Shown piece after piece: positions 1 through 8,621 of a stretch of 64,000 nt of DNA (positions are counted from its first letter, which is position 1; each line of letters begins with the position of its first letter). Origin of the DNA: Vampirovibrionales bacterium (lineage in GTDB: Bacteria > Cyanobacteriota > Vampirovibrionia > Vampirovibrionales > Vampirovibrionaceae). The DNA lies in the NCBI GenBank assembly GCA_029262635.1, contig JAJCZA010000024.1:1-64000 (forward strand). Direction: 5' to 3'. The notes under the pieces were generated by a model. That model was not told the origin of the DNA and made no database searches. It saw nothing but the letters and a program-made list of their open reading frames with translations. The translations under genes and the position numbers were made by a program.

Positions 1-20
1 GGTGTTGCTAACTATTTGAG
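1..20 (+). repeat. Left terminal inverted repeat of the IS1-family element
   Basis: GGTGTTGCTAACTATTTGAG. It pairs with 715-734 and shares the GGT start seen at IS1-family ends. Confidence 0.8.
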
Positions 21-675
21 AGTTTTAATGCAAAAAGTAATTTAAGGCTTGCGACGACCATTGATTTTGATTTTGAATAGCAAAATGTTTTCCGTCGAAA
101 TCTTGCTAAATAGTGACGGATACGAGAATTCATTCCTTCTACCGTATAGGTTTCTGCCTTGGTTTGTAGGTGAATTTCTGACGGGATGATGACTTCGTAA
201 GGTCGCCAATAATCACTGGTCACAACTAAAGGTTGCGTTTGCCTAACCCGTTTCCAAAGAGGCTTTAAAGTCTGTGAACCACGGCAACCTGCCTCGAAGT
301 CAATAACGGTGTTTCGTTCACGATCAACCGCAAGCCACAGCCAGAGTGTTTTACTCTTTTTTTAACAAAATGCCATAGCTCGTCAAGCTCCAAAACCTCA
401 ACAACAGCAGGCTTAATCGGTTTTGGCAAGGCATCAGCCGCCGCCTTAATCCACTTAAGTACAGCAACATTACTTACGCCTAATAGGCGCCCAATCGCTC
501 GAAACCCAAGACCCTCTAAATATAGCGATACTGCTTGTGCTTTTATTTCTGGCGAAAAACCTCTTGGGCTAAGTTTCACAAAAAGCCTCCCGCAGTTCTT
601 GCACTTCCTTCTCTGTTTTTTATTCTGAAAACCGGCTTTAACATTTTTACTCGATTGACAACAAGGGCAATTCAT
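8..675 (-). CDS. IS1-family transposase, made by -1 frameshifting (InsAB-like)
   Basis: The first part starts with an ATG at 675. It carries an InsA-like zinc finger (CPCC near residue 4, CKNC near residue 26), then a helix-turn-helix (GFRAIGRLLGVSN) and the first catalytic Asp in LELDELWHFV. At 357-363 there is a run of seven T on the plus strand (A7 in the message). Sliding back one base there joins the frame to the InsB half: TLWLWLAVDRERNTV, then SDYWRPY, then VEGMNSRIRHYLARFRRKT, which matches the IS1 end RIERHNLNLRQHLARLGRK in pattern. Without the shift the first frame runs out at 265. IS1 is known to use a -1 frameshift at an A-rich slip site, so the split is most likely programmed rather than damage. 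The element looks intact. Confidence 0.88.
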
Positions 676-714
676 AGTCTCTATCCTCTAAATAACACCT
701 AGAGAATATTATAT

Positions 715-734
715 CTTATTTAGTTAGCAATACC
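715..734 (-). repeat. Right terminal inverted repeat of the IS1-family element
   Basis: On the minus strand it reads GGTATTGCTAACTAAATAAG. It matches the left end at 16 of 20 positions and lies upstream of the transposase start. Confidence 0.8.
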
Positions 735-1199
735 AAAATAACTAACCCCTCTCTTCCTTTAAACACAATTCAGTTTTCAGGAAAAGCTTCTGCAGAAGAT
801 ATCGCTTTTATTAAGCAAGCCATTTTAGATTCAGAAGAATTAGATAACGAATTGACCGAAGCCGTTAATGCAAAAAACAGCCTAAGCCAACAATACCCAG
901 AGGATCGGGATATTGATAAAGTGGGGCAATTCATACTCAGTGAGCTTGAAGGAAGAATATTCGAAATAGGGTTAGCAAGAGATAAAAAGAAGCGAAGCGA
1001 CTACTTATTTAAATACCCCCGCTCTAATGAAACACGCCAAACATTTCAATTAATCAAATTCAACAGCAAAAGCTCTCTTTCAAAGCTAACTTACCAAAAA
1101 ATACAAAAAGAGATAAGGAAAAATCCGGCTTACTTATCACAACAGATGATTCTAATTAATGAAAAAGATATACTGGTTACCAGTAAAGTCTCTTGGTAG
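735..1199 (+). pseudogene. Orphan gene cut at its 5' end by the IS insertion
   Basis: The frame that ends at 1199 is open without interruption back through 735 into the IS end, and reads KITNPSLPLNTIQFSGKASA onward. The first in-window start candidates (TTG at 852) fall inside coding-like sequence without a good ribosome site, so the true start was to the left of the insertion. The protein is charged, Lys/Glu-rich and unlike any family I recognise. Its surviving early segment, TIQFSG, resembles the QFG motif of four other small orphan proteins in this window. A shorter product from an internal start is possible but not supported. Confidence 0.6.
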
Positions 1200-1231
1200 A
1201 TAGACCCTATATAGAGTCAGTATATATTAGC

Positions 1232-2491
1232 TCAAAACACCCGAATCAACATTTTATAAATGGCTTCGTTAAATCGCTTAGAGCTAAATTTTTCCTTTGT
1301 GGCGAGATCTTGATAATGGTCTTCCATTCGGGCCATCTGTTCATCAAAAATGCCGTAGCGCTTCAAGACGGTATCGGCATTTTTTACGCACCGTTGAGCC
1401 AACTCTGGTTCCTGAGACAGGCGAATAATACTCTGTGCTAGTTGATCCGGCACTGTGGCTAAATCTTTTAACGATATTCTAAGACCGCTCTCCTCATGGG
1501 TCACCACCTGATCGTATGAGGGCAGGTCGCCTACAATGACGGGTGTACCGCAAGCCATAGCGTCAAATAAGGTCACTGGCATGCCATCGGTTCTGGGAAT
1601 GGAAACCATCACGTCTGCCAAGTGATAATATAAGGGCAATTCCTCGTAGGGCACCTGATCCACCCAACGGACATGCCTTTCCAATCCCTGTTTAGTGATA
1701 GTCTGTTTCAGTTTTTGAACATAGGCAACCCGAACCGGATCGTTGGAGAAGGCGTCTTTTAAGAGGAAAATGGCCTCAGGAACCGTTTTCAGTACGTTGG
1801 GAATGGCGGCGACAATCAGGTCAATTTGATAAACAGGTGCTATTTGTCGGGGGCTCAACACCACGAAGGCATCCTCGGCGATATTTAGTTGTTGCCGTAG
1901 TGTTGAGAGTTTTTCTATGTTGGGGTGTTGATTAAACAGTGCCGCATCTGTTCCAATGGGAATCATTTCAATGGGCAAATTTTTTCCCGCCAGTTTTTGT
2001 GCTTCCCGCTGAAGGCTAGTATTAACAGCCGTGACCAGATCGGTCTGTTGTAAGGCTCCTTGATTCAGGGCTTTATCCCGCAAGAGGTGCATTTTATTTC
2101 GGTAATGCTCCGGGCGAAGGAAAATGTCTGACCCCAGGAGGGTGATGATCAGTGGATGAAAATTGGCCAGTGCCGCTGACCAACCCCGTTGATAAAGAAA
2201 AATGGCATGAAGGATATCGGGACGGAAATCCTCGATCACGTGTTGGATTTTTCTAGCACGTGCTTTAATCACATTGGTTTTGTTCGCTTTTTCCTTTCGG
2301 GCCAGTAGCTTATCCCGATTAGGCAAGGAAATCACCTTGACTCCATCAATTTTTCCGCCCTTATCAGCGAGGCAAATCACTTCATGCCCCTGTCTGGCAA
2401 AATAGTTTGTCCAGCGCTGAACATGGATATTCGAGGCGTCGGCCACATAGCAGAGCTTTAACTTTTTGGGTTGTGAGGAGGACATGGCCAT
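1232..2491 (-). CDS. Glycosyltransferase family 4 protein
   Basis: This is a retaining GT-B glycosyltransferase of about 420 aa, likely acting in surface polysaccharide or glycolipid synthesis in the cytoplasm. The N-terminal Rossmann domain starts KLCYVADASNIHVQRW. The GT1/GT4 C-terminal domain carries the nucleotide-sugar signature: YYHLADVMVSIPRTDGMPVTLFDAMACGTPVIVG, with the usual acidic residue replaced by TDG-MPVT at the E-x7-E position. ATG 2491 is preferred over TTG 2506; another ATG lies at 2485, and none has a clear ribosome site. It stands alone, convergent with the broken gene at 735-1199. The donor and acceptor cannot be told from sequence. Confidence 0.85.
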   Translation of the reverse strand: MAMSSSQPKKLKLCYVADASNIHVQRWTNYFARQGHEVICLADKGGKIDGVKVISLPNRDKLLARKEKANKTNVIKARARKIQHVIEDFRPDILHAIFLYQRGWSAALANFHPLIITLLGSDIFLRPEHYRNKMHLLRDKALNQGALQQTDLVTAVNTSLQREAQKLAGKNLPIEMIPIGTDAALFNQHPNIEKLSTLRQQLNIAEDAFVVLSPRQIAPVYQIDLIVAAIPNVLKTVPEAIFLLKDAFSNDPVRVAYVQKLKQTITKQGLERHVRWVDQVPYEELPLYYHLADVMVSIPRTDGMPVTLFDAMACGTPVIVGDLPSYDQVVTHEESGLRISLKDLATVPDQLAQSIIRLSQEPELAQRCVKNADTVLKRYGIFDEQMARMEDHYQDLATKEKFSSKRFNEAIYKMLIRVF

Positions 2492-2633
2492 TGGTTTTCT
2501 ATACAATTAAAAAGTATTAAAAATCGGATTCAGAAGTCCATAAAAATCCACTTTGATGATGGGGCAACAAGCCGATCGAGTCAAGGAGAGAGAACGAGAA
2601 GAGAGTAATATTAAAGAAGGAAGCAAAAAGCCC

Positions 2634-3050
2634 ATGATACAGTACTGGCTCATGAAAACCGAACCCGGCGAATATTCCTACGAAGATTTAGAGCGAGACG
2701 GTTGGACCCATTGGGATGGCGTACGGAATCATCAGGCCCAGAACAACATGAAGCAAATGGCCGTTGGTGATGAAGTACTGATTTATCATAGCGTGGGTCC
2801 CAAAGAGATTGTGGGCATTGCCCAAGTGTCTAAAAGGTCTTACCCAGACCCCACAGCCAAGCCCGGTGAAAAGTGGATCGTTGTGGATGTGAAACCGCTT
2901 AAAAAATTAGCGACTCCCGTTAAACTGGCTCAGATTAAGGCGACTCCTGATCTCTTGGAAATCCCTTTGGTTAAGCAGTCTCGACTTTCCGTTATGCCAC
3001 TGGAGAAGCCCATTTTTGACCAATTGGTTCAAATGGGGGGTAGCCATTGA
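2634..3050 (+). CDS. EVE domain-containing protein
   Basis: The 138-aa protein is a single EVE (PUA-like) domain: YWLMKTEPGEYSYEDL, WDGVRNHQAQNNMK, then GDEVLIYHS and KEIVGIAQV. EVE domains bind modified nucleic-acid bases, usually through the aromatic cage around the W and N residues seen here; the cellular partner is unknown. The ATG at 2634 is chosen because AAGGAAG stands about 10 bases upstream and the family begins at this point. The open frame extends further upstream to 2553, but that stretch (KEREREESNIKEGSKK) looks like read-through non-coding sequence. Confidence 0.88.
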   Translation: MIQYWLMKTEPGEYSYEDLERDGWTHWDGVRNHQAQNNMKQMAVGDEVLIYHSVGPKEIVGIAQVSKRSYPDPTAKPGEKWIVVDVKPLKKLATPVKLAQIKATPDLLEIPLVKQSRLSVMPLEKPIFDQLVQMGGSH

Positions 3051-3131
3051 AAGAGAAAAAAAGAGTAGTTACTTAGATTAGTAATACTAAAAAATTTATA
3101 ATTATTAAAAGCCTAACTCCCTTTCCTTTTT

Positions 3132-3149
3132 AGACGGAGTCGTCTTTTC
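3132..3149 (+). terminator. Short hairpin with T-run after the EVE gene
   Basis: AGACG-GAGT-CGTCT followed by TTTC. A five-base-pair stem only, so a weak terminator candidate. Confidence 0.4.
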
Positions 3150-3151
3150 TC

Positions 3152-3160
3152 TGCTAAAAT
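3152..3160 (+). promoter_or_regulatory. Extended -10 promoter for the phosphodiester glycosidase gene
   Basis: TGCTAAAAT, an extended -10 (TGn followed by TAAAAT), 30 bases before the ATG at 3191. The same nonamer precedes secD. Confidence 0.5.
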
Positions 3161-3190
3161 TTAAACAAGAAAGTAAGAGGTTTTGAGGTC

Positions 3191-4111
3191 ATGTTTCTAT
3201 TTTTTTACCGACCCCGTTCTGGTTTATTCCAATCCTTTGTCTCAGTCGCTTTGGGTTTAATGGCCCTGGCTGGATTAACGGGCATGGTGATGGCCTGCCA
3301 GAAAGATGAAGCCCCCCCACTGATTGAAAAAACTTCAGGCCGGCGCGTTTTTTTTCACACGAAATTTCCAGCTAGCTATATTCTTCGACCCGCTGTGGCA
3401 CCCTCTTTAAAAACCCTGCAAACTTTTGTTGAGTCTGACCATCCGGTTATGGCTATCAATGGGGGCTTTTTTGATCCTAAAAACGGAAAAACAACGTCTT
3501 ATGTTAGCACCGATGGCATTCATTGGCTTGACCCAAAGGAAAATGAACGGTTAATGGAAAATAAGAGTCTGGCACCTTATCTGGAAAAGGTTTTAAACCG
3601 TAGTGAATTTAGGGAGTACCAATGTGGTGGGGGAAAAACATATGATATTGTTCCTCATAACACCTTAACGCCTGAGGGGTGTCGTCTTGTATTCGCTTTG
3701 GGTGCAGGCCCGAAGCTGGCTCCAGAACTTTCTTCGGAAGTCGAGGGTTTTATGGATTTTGATTCACAGGGAAACATTATTCGGGATCCTGTTGGTATGC
3801 ACCGTCCCTATGCTCGAAGTGCTATTGGCATTACCGCCAAAGGAGAGGTGATTCTAGGTATGGGCGGTTTTTATCCTGGGGCGAGAACTTCTTCTATCCC
3901 TAAAATAAAGAGTTCTATTGGGTTCTCATTACCAGAAATAGCTGAGTTAATGAAAGAAGCAGGGGCTGTTAAGGTGCTGGCTCTTGATGGTGGGGGGTCA
4001 TCGGGATTTTACCACAGTAGCCGCTTTCTTTACGGAAAATATACAAAAGAAGGTAAGCCCGAAAAGCGCCTTCTTAAGTCGGTTCTCATGGTATTCCCTC
4101 CCCAAAAGTAG
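3191..4111 (+). CDS. Exported phosphodiester glycosidase family protein (NAGPA domain)
   Basis: The N-terminus has a hydrophobic segment ending in VMAC near residue 36, a possible lipobox, so the protein is probably an envelope lipoprotein. The rest is one NAGPA/DUF2233 domain: VMAINGGFFDPKNGKTTSYV, then YARSAIGITAKGEVILG, and LALDGGGSSGFYH near the C-terminus. In this family the conserved NGGFF and DGGGSS motifs form the active site, and known members uncover or cleave phosphodiester-linked sugars or exopolysaccharide. The substrate here is unknown. It precedes secD by about 105 bases that carry a separate promoter, so it is likely its own unit. Confidence 0.85.
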   Translation: MFLFFYRPRSGLFQSFVSVALGLMALAGLTGMVMACQKDEAPPLIEKTSGRRVFFHTKFPASYILRPAVAPSLKTLQTFVESDHPVMAINGGFFDPKNGKTTSYVSTDGIHWLDPKENERLMENKSLAPYLEKVLNRSEFREYQCGGGKTYDIVPHNTLTPEGCRLVFALGAGPKLAPELSSEVEGFMDFDSQGNIIRDPVGMHRPYARSAIGITAKGEVILGMGGFYPGARTSSIPKIKSSIGFSLPEIAELMKEAGAVKVLALDGGGSSGFYHSSRFLYGKYTKEGKPEKRLLKSVLMVFPPQK

Positions 4112-4141
4112 TCGATTTTTCCCTTGAGCGCTAACTTTTTG

Positions 4142-4150
4142 TGCTAAAAT
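4142..4150 (+). promoter_or_regulatory. Extended -10 promoter for secD-secF
   Basis: TGCTAAAAT, with TTGAGC at 4124-4129 as a poor -35 (15-base spacing). It lies 66 bases before the GTG of secD. Confidence 0.5.
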
Positions 4151-4216
4151 GACGCCTTAAAGTCGTGTTTGATTCAGTTAATGAATCTTGTTAAGTCTTG
4201 AGAGAGTCATTCTGTC

Positions 4217-5488
4217 GTGAATTTGTTTCAAAACCATAAAGTGACCCTGTTTATTGTAATGGCGCTATTATTGGCTTCCATTCTCGTTATGGTTAAAAAG
4301 CCGCCCACCTTGGGTCTGGATCTTTCTGGTGGCTCTCGGCTGGTGATTGAAGGGGTTTCTCCTAATAAAGATACCCCGGTTACTCCTGACTCGATGGATG
4401 CTTTGCGTAAAGTCATTCAGCTTCGGGTCGATTCAGCGGGTGTTTCCGAGACCGTTATTCAGGACTCTGGCGATAAGCGGATTATTATTGAGATTCCGGG
4501 TGAATATGACTCCGAAAAGGCCAAAGCTCGGATTGGCAAGGTGGGTAATCTGGAATTCAAACGATTCAAGCTGGGTGAAGATAAAATTAGTGGTGAGTGG
4601 GTGCCTTCAGGCATTAGCGGAAAAGATTTGGCAGAAGTCGATGTGGGCACTGCTTCGGATAATTCTTGGTCAGTGAATTTTACCCTTAATAAAGAGGGTG
4701 CCCAAAAGATGAAAAAACTCACGGAAGAATTAATCATCGGGAATCAGCCATTAGGCATCTTTTTTGATGGTGAGCAACAGTCTGCTCCATCGGTTCGTGG
4801 GGTTATTTCGGATCAAGGTCAGATTACTGGCAGCTATGCCTACGAAGAAGCGAAAGAAGTCGTGGATATCCTTAATGCGGGTGCGCTTCCACTGGATATT
4901 ACCTTTATTGAAGAGAGCTCAGTAAGCCCCTTACTTGGAAAAGCATCCATTAATCAAAGCTTTTTTGCGGGCTTAGGCGGATTGGTCGCGGTTCTTATCT
5001 TCATGGTGATTTATTATCGAATTCAGGGACTGGTTGCGAGTTTGGCGCTTGTTGTTTATACCTTCCTGACCTATGCCGCCTACAACCTTCTGGGTGTTAC
5101 GTTTACCTTGGCAGGTATTGCTGGATTCATTCTCAGTATTGGAATGGCGGTTGACGCAAACATTCTGATTTTTGAGCGGACCAAAGAAGAGATCAAACTG
5201 GGTCGTTCGTTGGGCAAGGCCATCGATATGGGCTTTGACCGAGCTTTTCCATCGATTTTTGACAGCAACACAACGACGATTATTACTTGTGTCCTGCTTT
5301 GGGTGCTTGGAACGGGCTCTGTTAAAGGCTTTGCCCTAACTCTGGCTATTGGTGTCCTTATCAGTATGTTCTCGGCCATCAATGTGACCAGAACCTTTAT
5401 GCACCTGATTCTAGGCAGTGGTCATGGAAAAATTACCAATCCTAGCCTGTTTGGTATCCGAGCCAATGAAATTGCCGAAAGTCGGTAA
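4217..5488 (+). CDS. secD: Protein translocase subunit SecD
   Basis: SecD works with SecF beside SecYEG and uses the proton gradient to pull exported proteins across the inner membrane. Visible features are the first membrane helix at residues 10-26, the LGLDLSGGSRLVIE motif directly after it, the periplasmic P1 region with IIIEIPGEYD, and five C-terminal helices containing the conserved GMAVDANILIFERTKEE loop near residue 312. At 423 aa it is on the short side for the family. The start is the GTG at 4217, preceded by GAGAG. It is followed 53 bases later by secF, evidently co-transcribed. Confidence 0.96.
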   Translation: MNLFQNHKVTLFIVMALLLASILVMVKKPPTLGLDLSGGSRLVIEGVSPNKDTPVTPDSMDALRKVIQLRVDSAGVSETVIQDSGDKRIIIEIPGEYDSEKAKARIGKVGNLEFKRFKLGEDKISGEWVPSGISGKDLAEVDVGTASDNSWSVNFTLNKEGAQKMKKLTEELIIGNQPLGIFFDGEQQSAPSVRGVISDQGQITGSYAYEEAKEVVDILNAGALPLDITFIEESSVSPLLGKASINQSFFAGLGGLVAVLIFMVIYYRIQGLVASLALVVYTFLTYAAYNLLGVTFTLAGIAGFILSIGMAVDANILIFERTKEEIKLGRSLGKAIDMGFDRAFPSIFDSNTTTIITCVLLWVLGTGSVKGFALTLAIGVLISMFSAINVTRTFMHLILGSGHGKITNPSLFGIRANEIAESR

Positions 5489-5541
5489 ATTACCTTTTAT
5501 TACCCCTGTTATGTTGGATATTACGGAAAAAGAAGCACATC

Positions 5542-6699
5542 ATGAGACCTTCCCTTAAAGCGAAAACAAAAAATAAAGCCGATGCCAGCAAGGAAAAGAA
5601 AATAGAAACGCCTTCCTATCTTAAGGCAGGCCCGATTGATATTGTAAAACACCGATTTATCTACATTTTTATTTCGGCTCTTTTTCTAATTCCCGGCCTT
5701 TTCTTTATTGGGCTTTCCATTATGGATACGTCGTACCACTCTCCCGTTCGGTTGGGTATCGATTTTACGGGGGGAACGATTCTGGATTATGCTTTTGATC
5801 AGAAAATTATTCAGAGTGACTTACCGGTTATTCGAGCACTGCTTGAAGAAAAAGGCTATCCTGGCTCGGTTATCCAGATTCAAGAAGCGAAAGAGCCTGT
5901 GGCTTCAACACCTCAACCGGCTAGTACGCCTTCTGACGAGTCGGAAACATCTAAAGCAACAGAGACGGCAGAAGTCGCAGAAACCGCTCCTGAGAATAGG
6001 GTGGCAACCCCTGAGTCAAACCTTGACGCCCTGACCAAAGTGTCTATTAGGACGAAACAGTTACAAGGGCAGGACCATCAGCTTATTGAAAAAGCACTTC
6101 AGGAAAAATTTGGCTCCCTGACTTTGCTCCAGAAGAACTCCATTGGTCCGACCTTAGCAGGCGAGCTTTTGACCAATGGTTTGCTGGCTTTATTGTTTGC
6201 CTATTTACTGATTGTGGCTTATCTGACGTTTCGATTCCAGTTTGATTACGCAGTTTGCGCCATGCTCGCCTTGCTCCATGACACGCTTTTTGTCTTTGGC
6301 GTGTTTGCCGCATTGGGATATTTTTTTCAGATCGAAGTCGACAGCTTGTTTGTTACCGCTATTCTGACCGTTGTCGGCTTTAGTGTTCACGATACTATTG
6401 TTGTCTTTGATCGGCTTCGAGAAAATGCTCGGGTACTTTACAGCAAAAAACTTCCTTTTGCGGATATTGCCAACTTGAGTGTTAATCAGACCTTGGCACG
6501 GAGCATCAACACTTCAGTAACTACGTTGATTCCTCTGCTCGCACTTTATTTCCTCGGTGGCGAAACCACCCGGTCGTTTATTCTCGCAATTATTCTTGGG
6601 GTTATTGTGGGCACCTATTCCAGTATTTGTGTCGCCAGCATGTTTTTAACCTGGTGGCGTTATCGGGAAGGCCAGACGATTGCTACTGCCAGAGCGTGA
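5542..6699 (+). CDS. secF: Protein translocase subunit SecF
   Basis: This is the partner of SecD in the accessory Sec complex. Residues 35-60 form the first membrane helix, followed by the family motif LGIDFTGGTILDY. The C-terminal helices carry VTAILTVVGFSVHDTIVVFDRLREN near residue 270, the SecF signature. Between them, at about residues 115-155, is a Thr/Ala/Glu-rich low-complexity insert (ATETAEVAETAPENR) that is not part of the usual SecF core and probably forms a periplasmic linker. The N-terminus has an extra basic stretch (KAKTKNKADASKEKK) before the first helix. Confidence 0.96.
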   Translation: MRPSLKAKTKNKADASKEKKIETPSYLKAGPIDIVKHRFIYIFISALFLIPGLFFIGLSIMDTSYHSPVRLGIDFTGGTILDYAFDQKIIQSDLPVIRALLEEKGYPGSVIQIQEAKEPVASTPQPASTPSDESETSKATETAEVAETAPENRVATPESNLDALTKVSIRTKQLQGQDHQLIEKALQEKFGSLTLLQKNSIGPTLAGELLTNGLLALLFAYLLIVAYLTFRFQFDYAVCAMLALLHDTLFVFGVFAALGYFFQIEVDSLFVTAILTVVGFSVHDTIVVFDRLRENARVLYSKKLPFADIANLSVNQTLARSINTSVTTLIPLLALYFLGGETTRSFILAIILGVIVGTYSSICVASMFLTWWRYREGQTIATARA

Positions 6700-6731
6700 C
6701 GTTCTATAAACGTTATAGTAAGTGCTTCTTG

Positions 6732-6757
6732 AGAAAAACCGCCCAGCTAGTTTTTCT
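6732..6757 (+). terminator. Terminator at the end of secF, overlapping the convergent gene end
   Basis: AGAAAAAC and GTTTTTCT pair around a ten-base loop and are followed by TTC. It could serve both secF and, on the other strand, the gene ending at 6747. Confidence 0.55.
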
Positions 6758-7907
6758 TTCGGACCTTTTTAAACACGCTTTTTAGTAGTAAAGGGCCAAG
6801 TACTCGTTTACCAGCACTATGGAATTGCCGTTTTTTATAAAGCTGATGGGCGCTTGTGCCGTGTCGACTGTCAAAATAGCTCTTTCGGTCGAGGATTTGG
6901 ATCTCATAGGGCATAAAGAACCGGTTTTCCAGATGAGTGTCGGGGATCAGGGTTCGGATGAGTTGGCGGCAGGTGATATGAATCGATCGGTAGTCTGGTG
7001 AGCTGGCAGAGTTATGCTCAAACCCTTTGTCACCAGCGATTTCTGATTCAAAAGACTGGAAAAAATACTCCAAGTCCTTGAACCCTTTATCCCCAATTTG
7101 AATAAACTCCAATAGCGTATCGTAGTTCTCTCGAAATGTTTTTAAGTCAACAAGGGTATTGCGTGAACGGTTCGGAATCAAGTTGGGGAAGAGGACAACA
7201 TTCTGTTCTTGCAAAATCTGAATCGCTAAAACAGCTTCGGCGGGTGTGTTAGTTACAAGGCGAACCCCAATGAGGTCATATAAGCTATGGGCGGTAACTT
7301 CTTTCTTGCAAAGCAGTTTAATCAGTGCACTGGCCAGCGTTTTTTCCGGTTTGGTTTCAAACAGGTACAAGTGTAACGATTTTCCGGTTGCGCCTCGCAG
7401 AATAAATGTACCGTCCTCTTGTTTGTCGAGAATATCGTGAAAATTTTTCAGGATTTGCTTGCGGGCTACGTCCATCTGGCGATAGTAGAGTCCGTTTTGG
7501 ATATGTGCCAGCATGTGCATTGTTTTCAAAATAGAGCATGCCCAGTAACGTTCGGGCAGCGTATCTGAAGAGGCAATGACTAGTAGGTCCAGTGCGTCGG
7601 CAATATGTTGAAATGAAGTCGGTACACCTTCAGAAGCAAGTACATCGTCGCTTTCAAAAACCCAATCTCGTTTTTCACCTAAAAGATAGTTTTGGATAAA
7701 ATTGATGGCATCCGCATAAAATAAATGGACTTCTGCCGCATCTTCCGGGTGGTGCATATCATAGCCGTAGCTAAGGAGAAACTGATAAGCCTCTTCCCGA
7801 TTCTGAATGCCCATGGATGATAAATCAATAGAGGAAATCCCGTCAATAATGGCTTCAATGGATTCCCAGGGCATTTGTAGTGATTGAATATCCTGAATGG
7901 TGACCAT
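6747..7907 (-). CDS. RelA/SpoT-like nucleotidyltransferase-fold protein (TIGR04552-like)
   Basis: The C-terminal half resembles the (p)ppGpp synthetase domain in order of motifs: SLYDLIGVRLV near residue 215, DYRSIHITCR near 310, PYEIQI near 335 and SAHQLYKKRQ near 355, which parallel DLxAVRxx, GYxSIHT, ExQIRT and AAHWxYK of RelA/SpoT. The segment that should hold the catalytic FKDYIA-PK-NG motif is not recognisable, so synthetase activity is doubtful. The N-terminal 180 residues are helical and unlike the HD hydrolase domain of SpoT; no HD motif is present. I recall similar proteins under the name TIGR04552; this is from memory and not checked. The ATG at 7907 has GGGGAT upstream. Confidence 0.65.
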   Translation of the reverse strand: MVTIQDIQSLQMPWESIEAIIDGISSIDLSSMGIQNREEAYQFLLSYGYDMHHPEDAAEVHLFYADAINFIQNYLLGEKRDWVFESDDVLASEGVPTSFQHIADALDLLVIASSDTLPERYWACSILKTMHMLAHIQNGLYYRQMDVARKQILKNFHDILDKQEDGTFILRGATGKSLHLYLFETKPEKTLASALIKLLCKKEVTAHSLYDLIGVRLVTNTPAEAVLAIQILQEQNVVLFPNLIPNRSRNTLVDLKTFRENYDTLLEFIQIGDKGFKDLEYFFQSFESEIAGDKGFEHNSASSPDYRSIHITCRQLIRTLIPDTHLENRFFMPYEIQILDRKSYFDSRHGTSAHQLYKKRQFHSAGKRVLGPLLLKSVFKKVRKKN

Positions 7908-8126
7908 TGATAATATCCCCAAAAAACGTTCTGTCCATAATACAAATAAATGGGTACGGCTTACACGATAGGTTTCGGCTAAAAAGCAGAAATATTCAGT
8001 ATTTCAAGAGAAAGATTTACGATTTGAAACGATTTTAGCTTTTTAAAAAATGGGTCGTCCAACTCCTAAAAATCCCCATCTTGTTAAACTCTCTTTTATT
8101 ATAGCCCATATGTTTGACAAAAAAGG

Positions 8127-8155
8127 TCGTCAGCTTTTTAAATGTCACCTATAAT
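8127..8155 (+). promoter_or_regulatory. Promoter candidate for the small exported protein
   Basis: TATAAT at 8150-8155 with a poor -35 (TCGTCA) 17 bases upstream. The rest of 7923-8237 is AT-rich and shows no gene. Confidence 0.4.
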
Positions 8156-8237
8156 TAGGATAGGTTCTCTATGAGGATCCCTTATACTGAACACAAAGGA
8201 ATTCAACCCGTAATCTGTTGAGGTCATTGAGAGTTAT

Positions 8238-8531
8238 ATGAGTATCTATCCCACCCAAAAACACTGGTTGTTTGCGTTAGCGCTTTGCGTGATGGCAAGT
8301 TATCCGGGCGTTAGCGCCGCTTATGCGCCTGAACATTCTCTTTTGGAAATTAAAGGTTTTTCTCCAGAAACGGTTAATATTATTGAGACTCAAACCGATC
8401 GGATGGAATGGAAAAGACCTTCGCCACCAGAGCGGCCCCCTTCTAAACAGTTTTTGCGTAATGTTTTTATCAACGACTGGACAGGCAATTTTGACCCGTT
8501 TGGTTCCCATATCCTTCGAGAACGCCAGTAG
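8238..8531 (+). CDS. Small exported protein of unknown function
   Basis: The 97-aa protein begins with a signal peptide (hydrophobic core WLFALALCVMASYPGVSAAYA, cleavage likely after SAA or AYA near residue 31). The mature part is about 65 residues with a proline-rich patch (RPSPPERPPSK) and an aromatic tail (FINDWTGNFDPFG). It has no cysteines in the mature part and no motif I recognise. GAGAG precedes the ATG and a strong terminator follows, so it is a complete single-gene unit. Confidence 0.7.
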   Translation: MSIYPTQKHWLFALALCVMASYPGVSAAYAPEHSLLEIKGFSPETVNIIETQTDRMEWKRPSPPERPPSKQFLRNVFINDWTGNFDPFGSHILRERQ

Positions 8532-8558
8532 TTCTATCATTCCTGTTTTAAGCGCAAT

Positions 8559-8595
8559 AAAAAGCCAGTGAACTCTATGAGTTCACTGGCTTTTT
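8559..8595. terminator. Strong bidirectional rho-independent terminator
   Basis: AAAAAGCCAGTGAACT and AGTTCACTGGCTTTTT are perfect complements around a five-base loop. A-run and T-run flanks let it work on both strands, ending the exported-protein gene (+) and the small gene at 8622-8774 (-). Confidence 0.92.
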
Positions 8596-8621
8596 AAATG
8601 TTTATTTAACGAGAAGCCTGA

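Larger units (their letters stand above)
1..734 (-). mobile_element. Complete IS1-family insertion sequence
   Basis: The element is bounded by imperfect inverted repeats at 1-20 and 715-734 (16 of 20 positions agree when the right end is reverse-complemented, with an uninterrupted core TTGCTAACTA). Between them lies one transposase split over two frames on the minus strand. A length of 734 bp is close to the 768 bp of E. coli IS1. The left end coincides with base 1 of the window, so the left flank and any target-site duplication cannot be seen. The right end is followed directly by the interrupted remains of another gene. Confidence 0.9.

Noticed and set aside
8-675. Transposase as a broken pseudogene
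   Set aside because: IS1-family elements normally need a -1 frameshift, and the A7 site at the junction explains it; no other damage was seen.
1193-1441. 82-codon open frame on the plus strand
   Set aside because: It overlaps the well-supported glycosyltransferase on the other strand.
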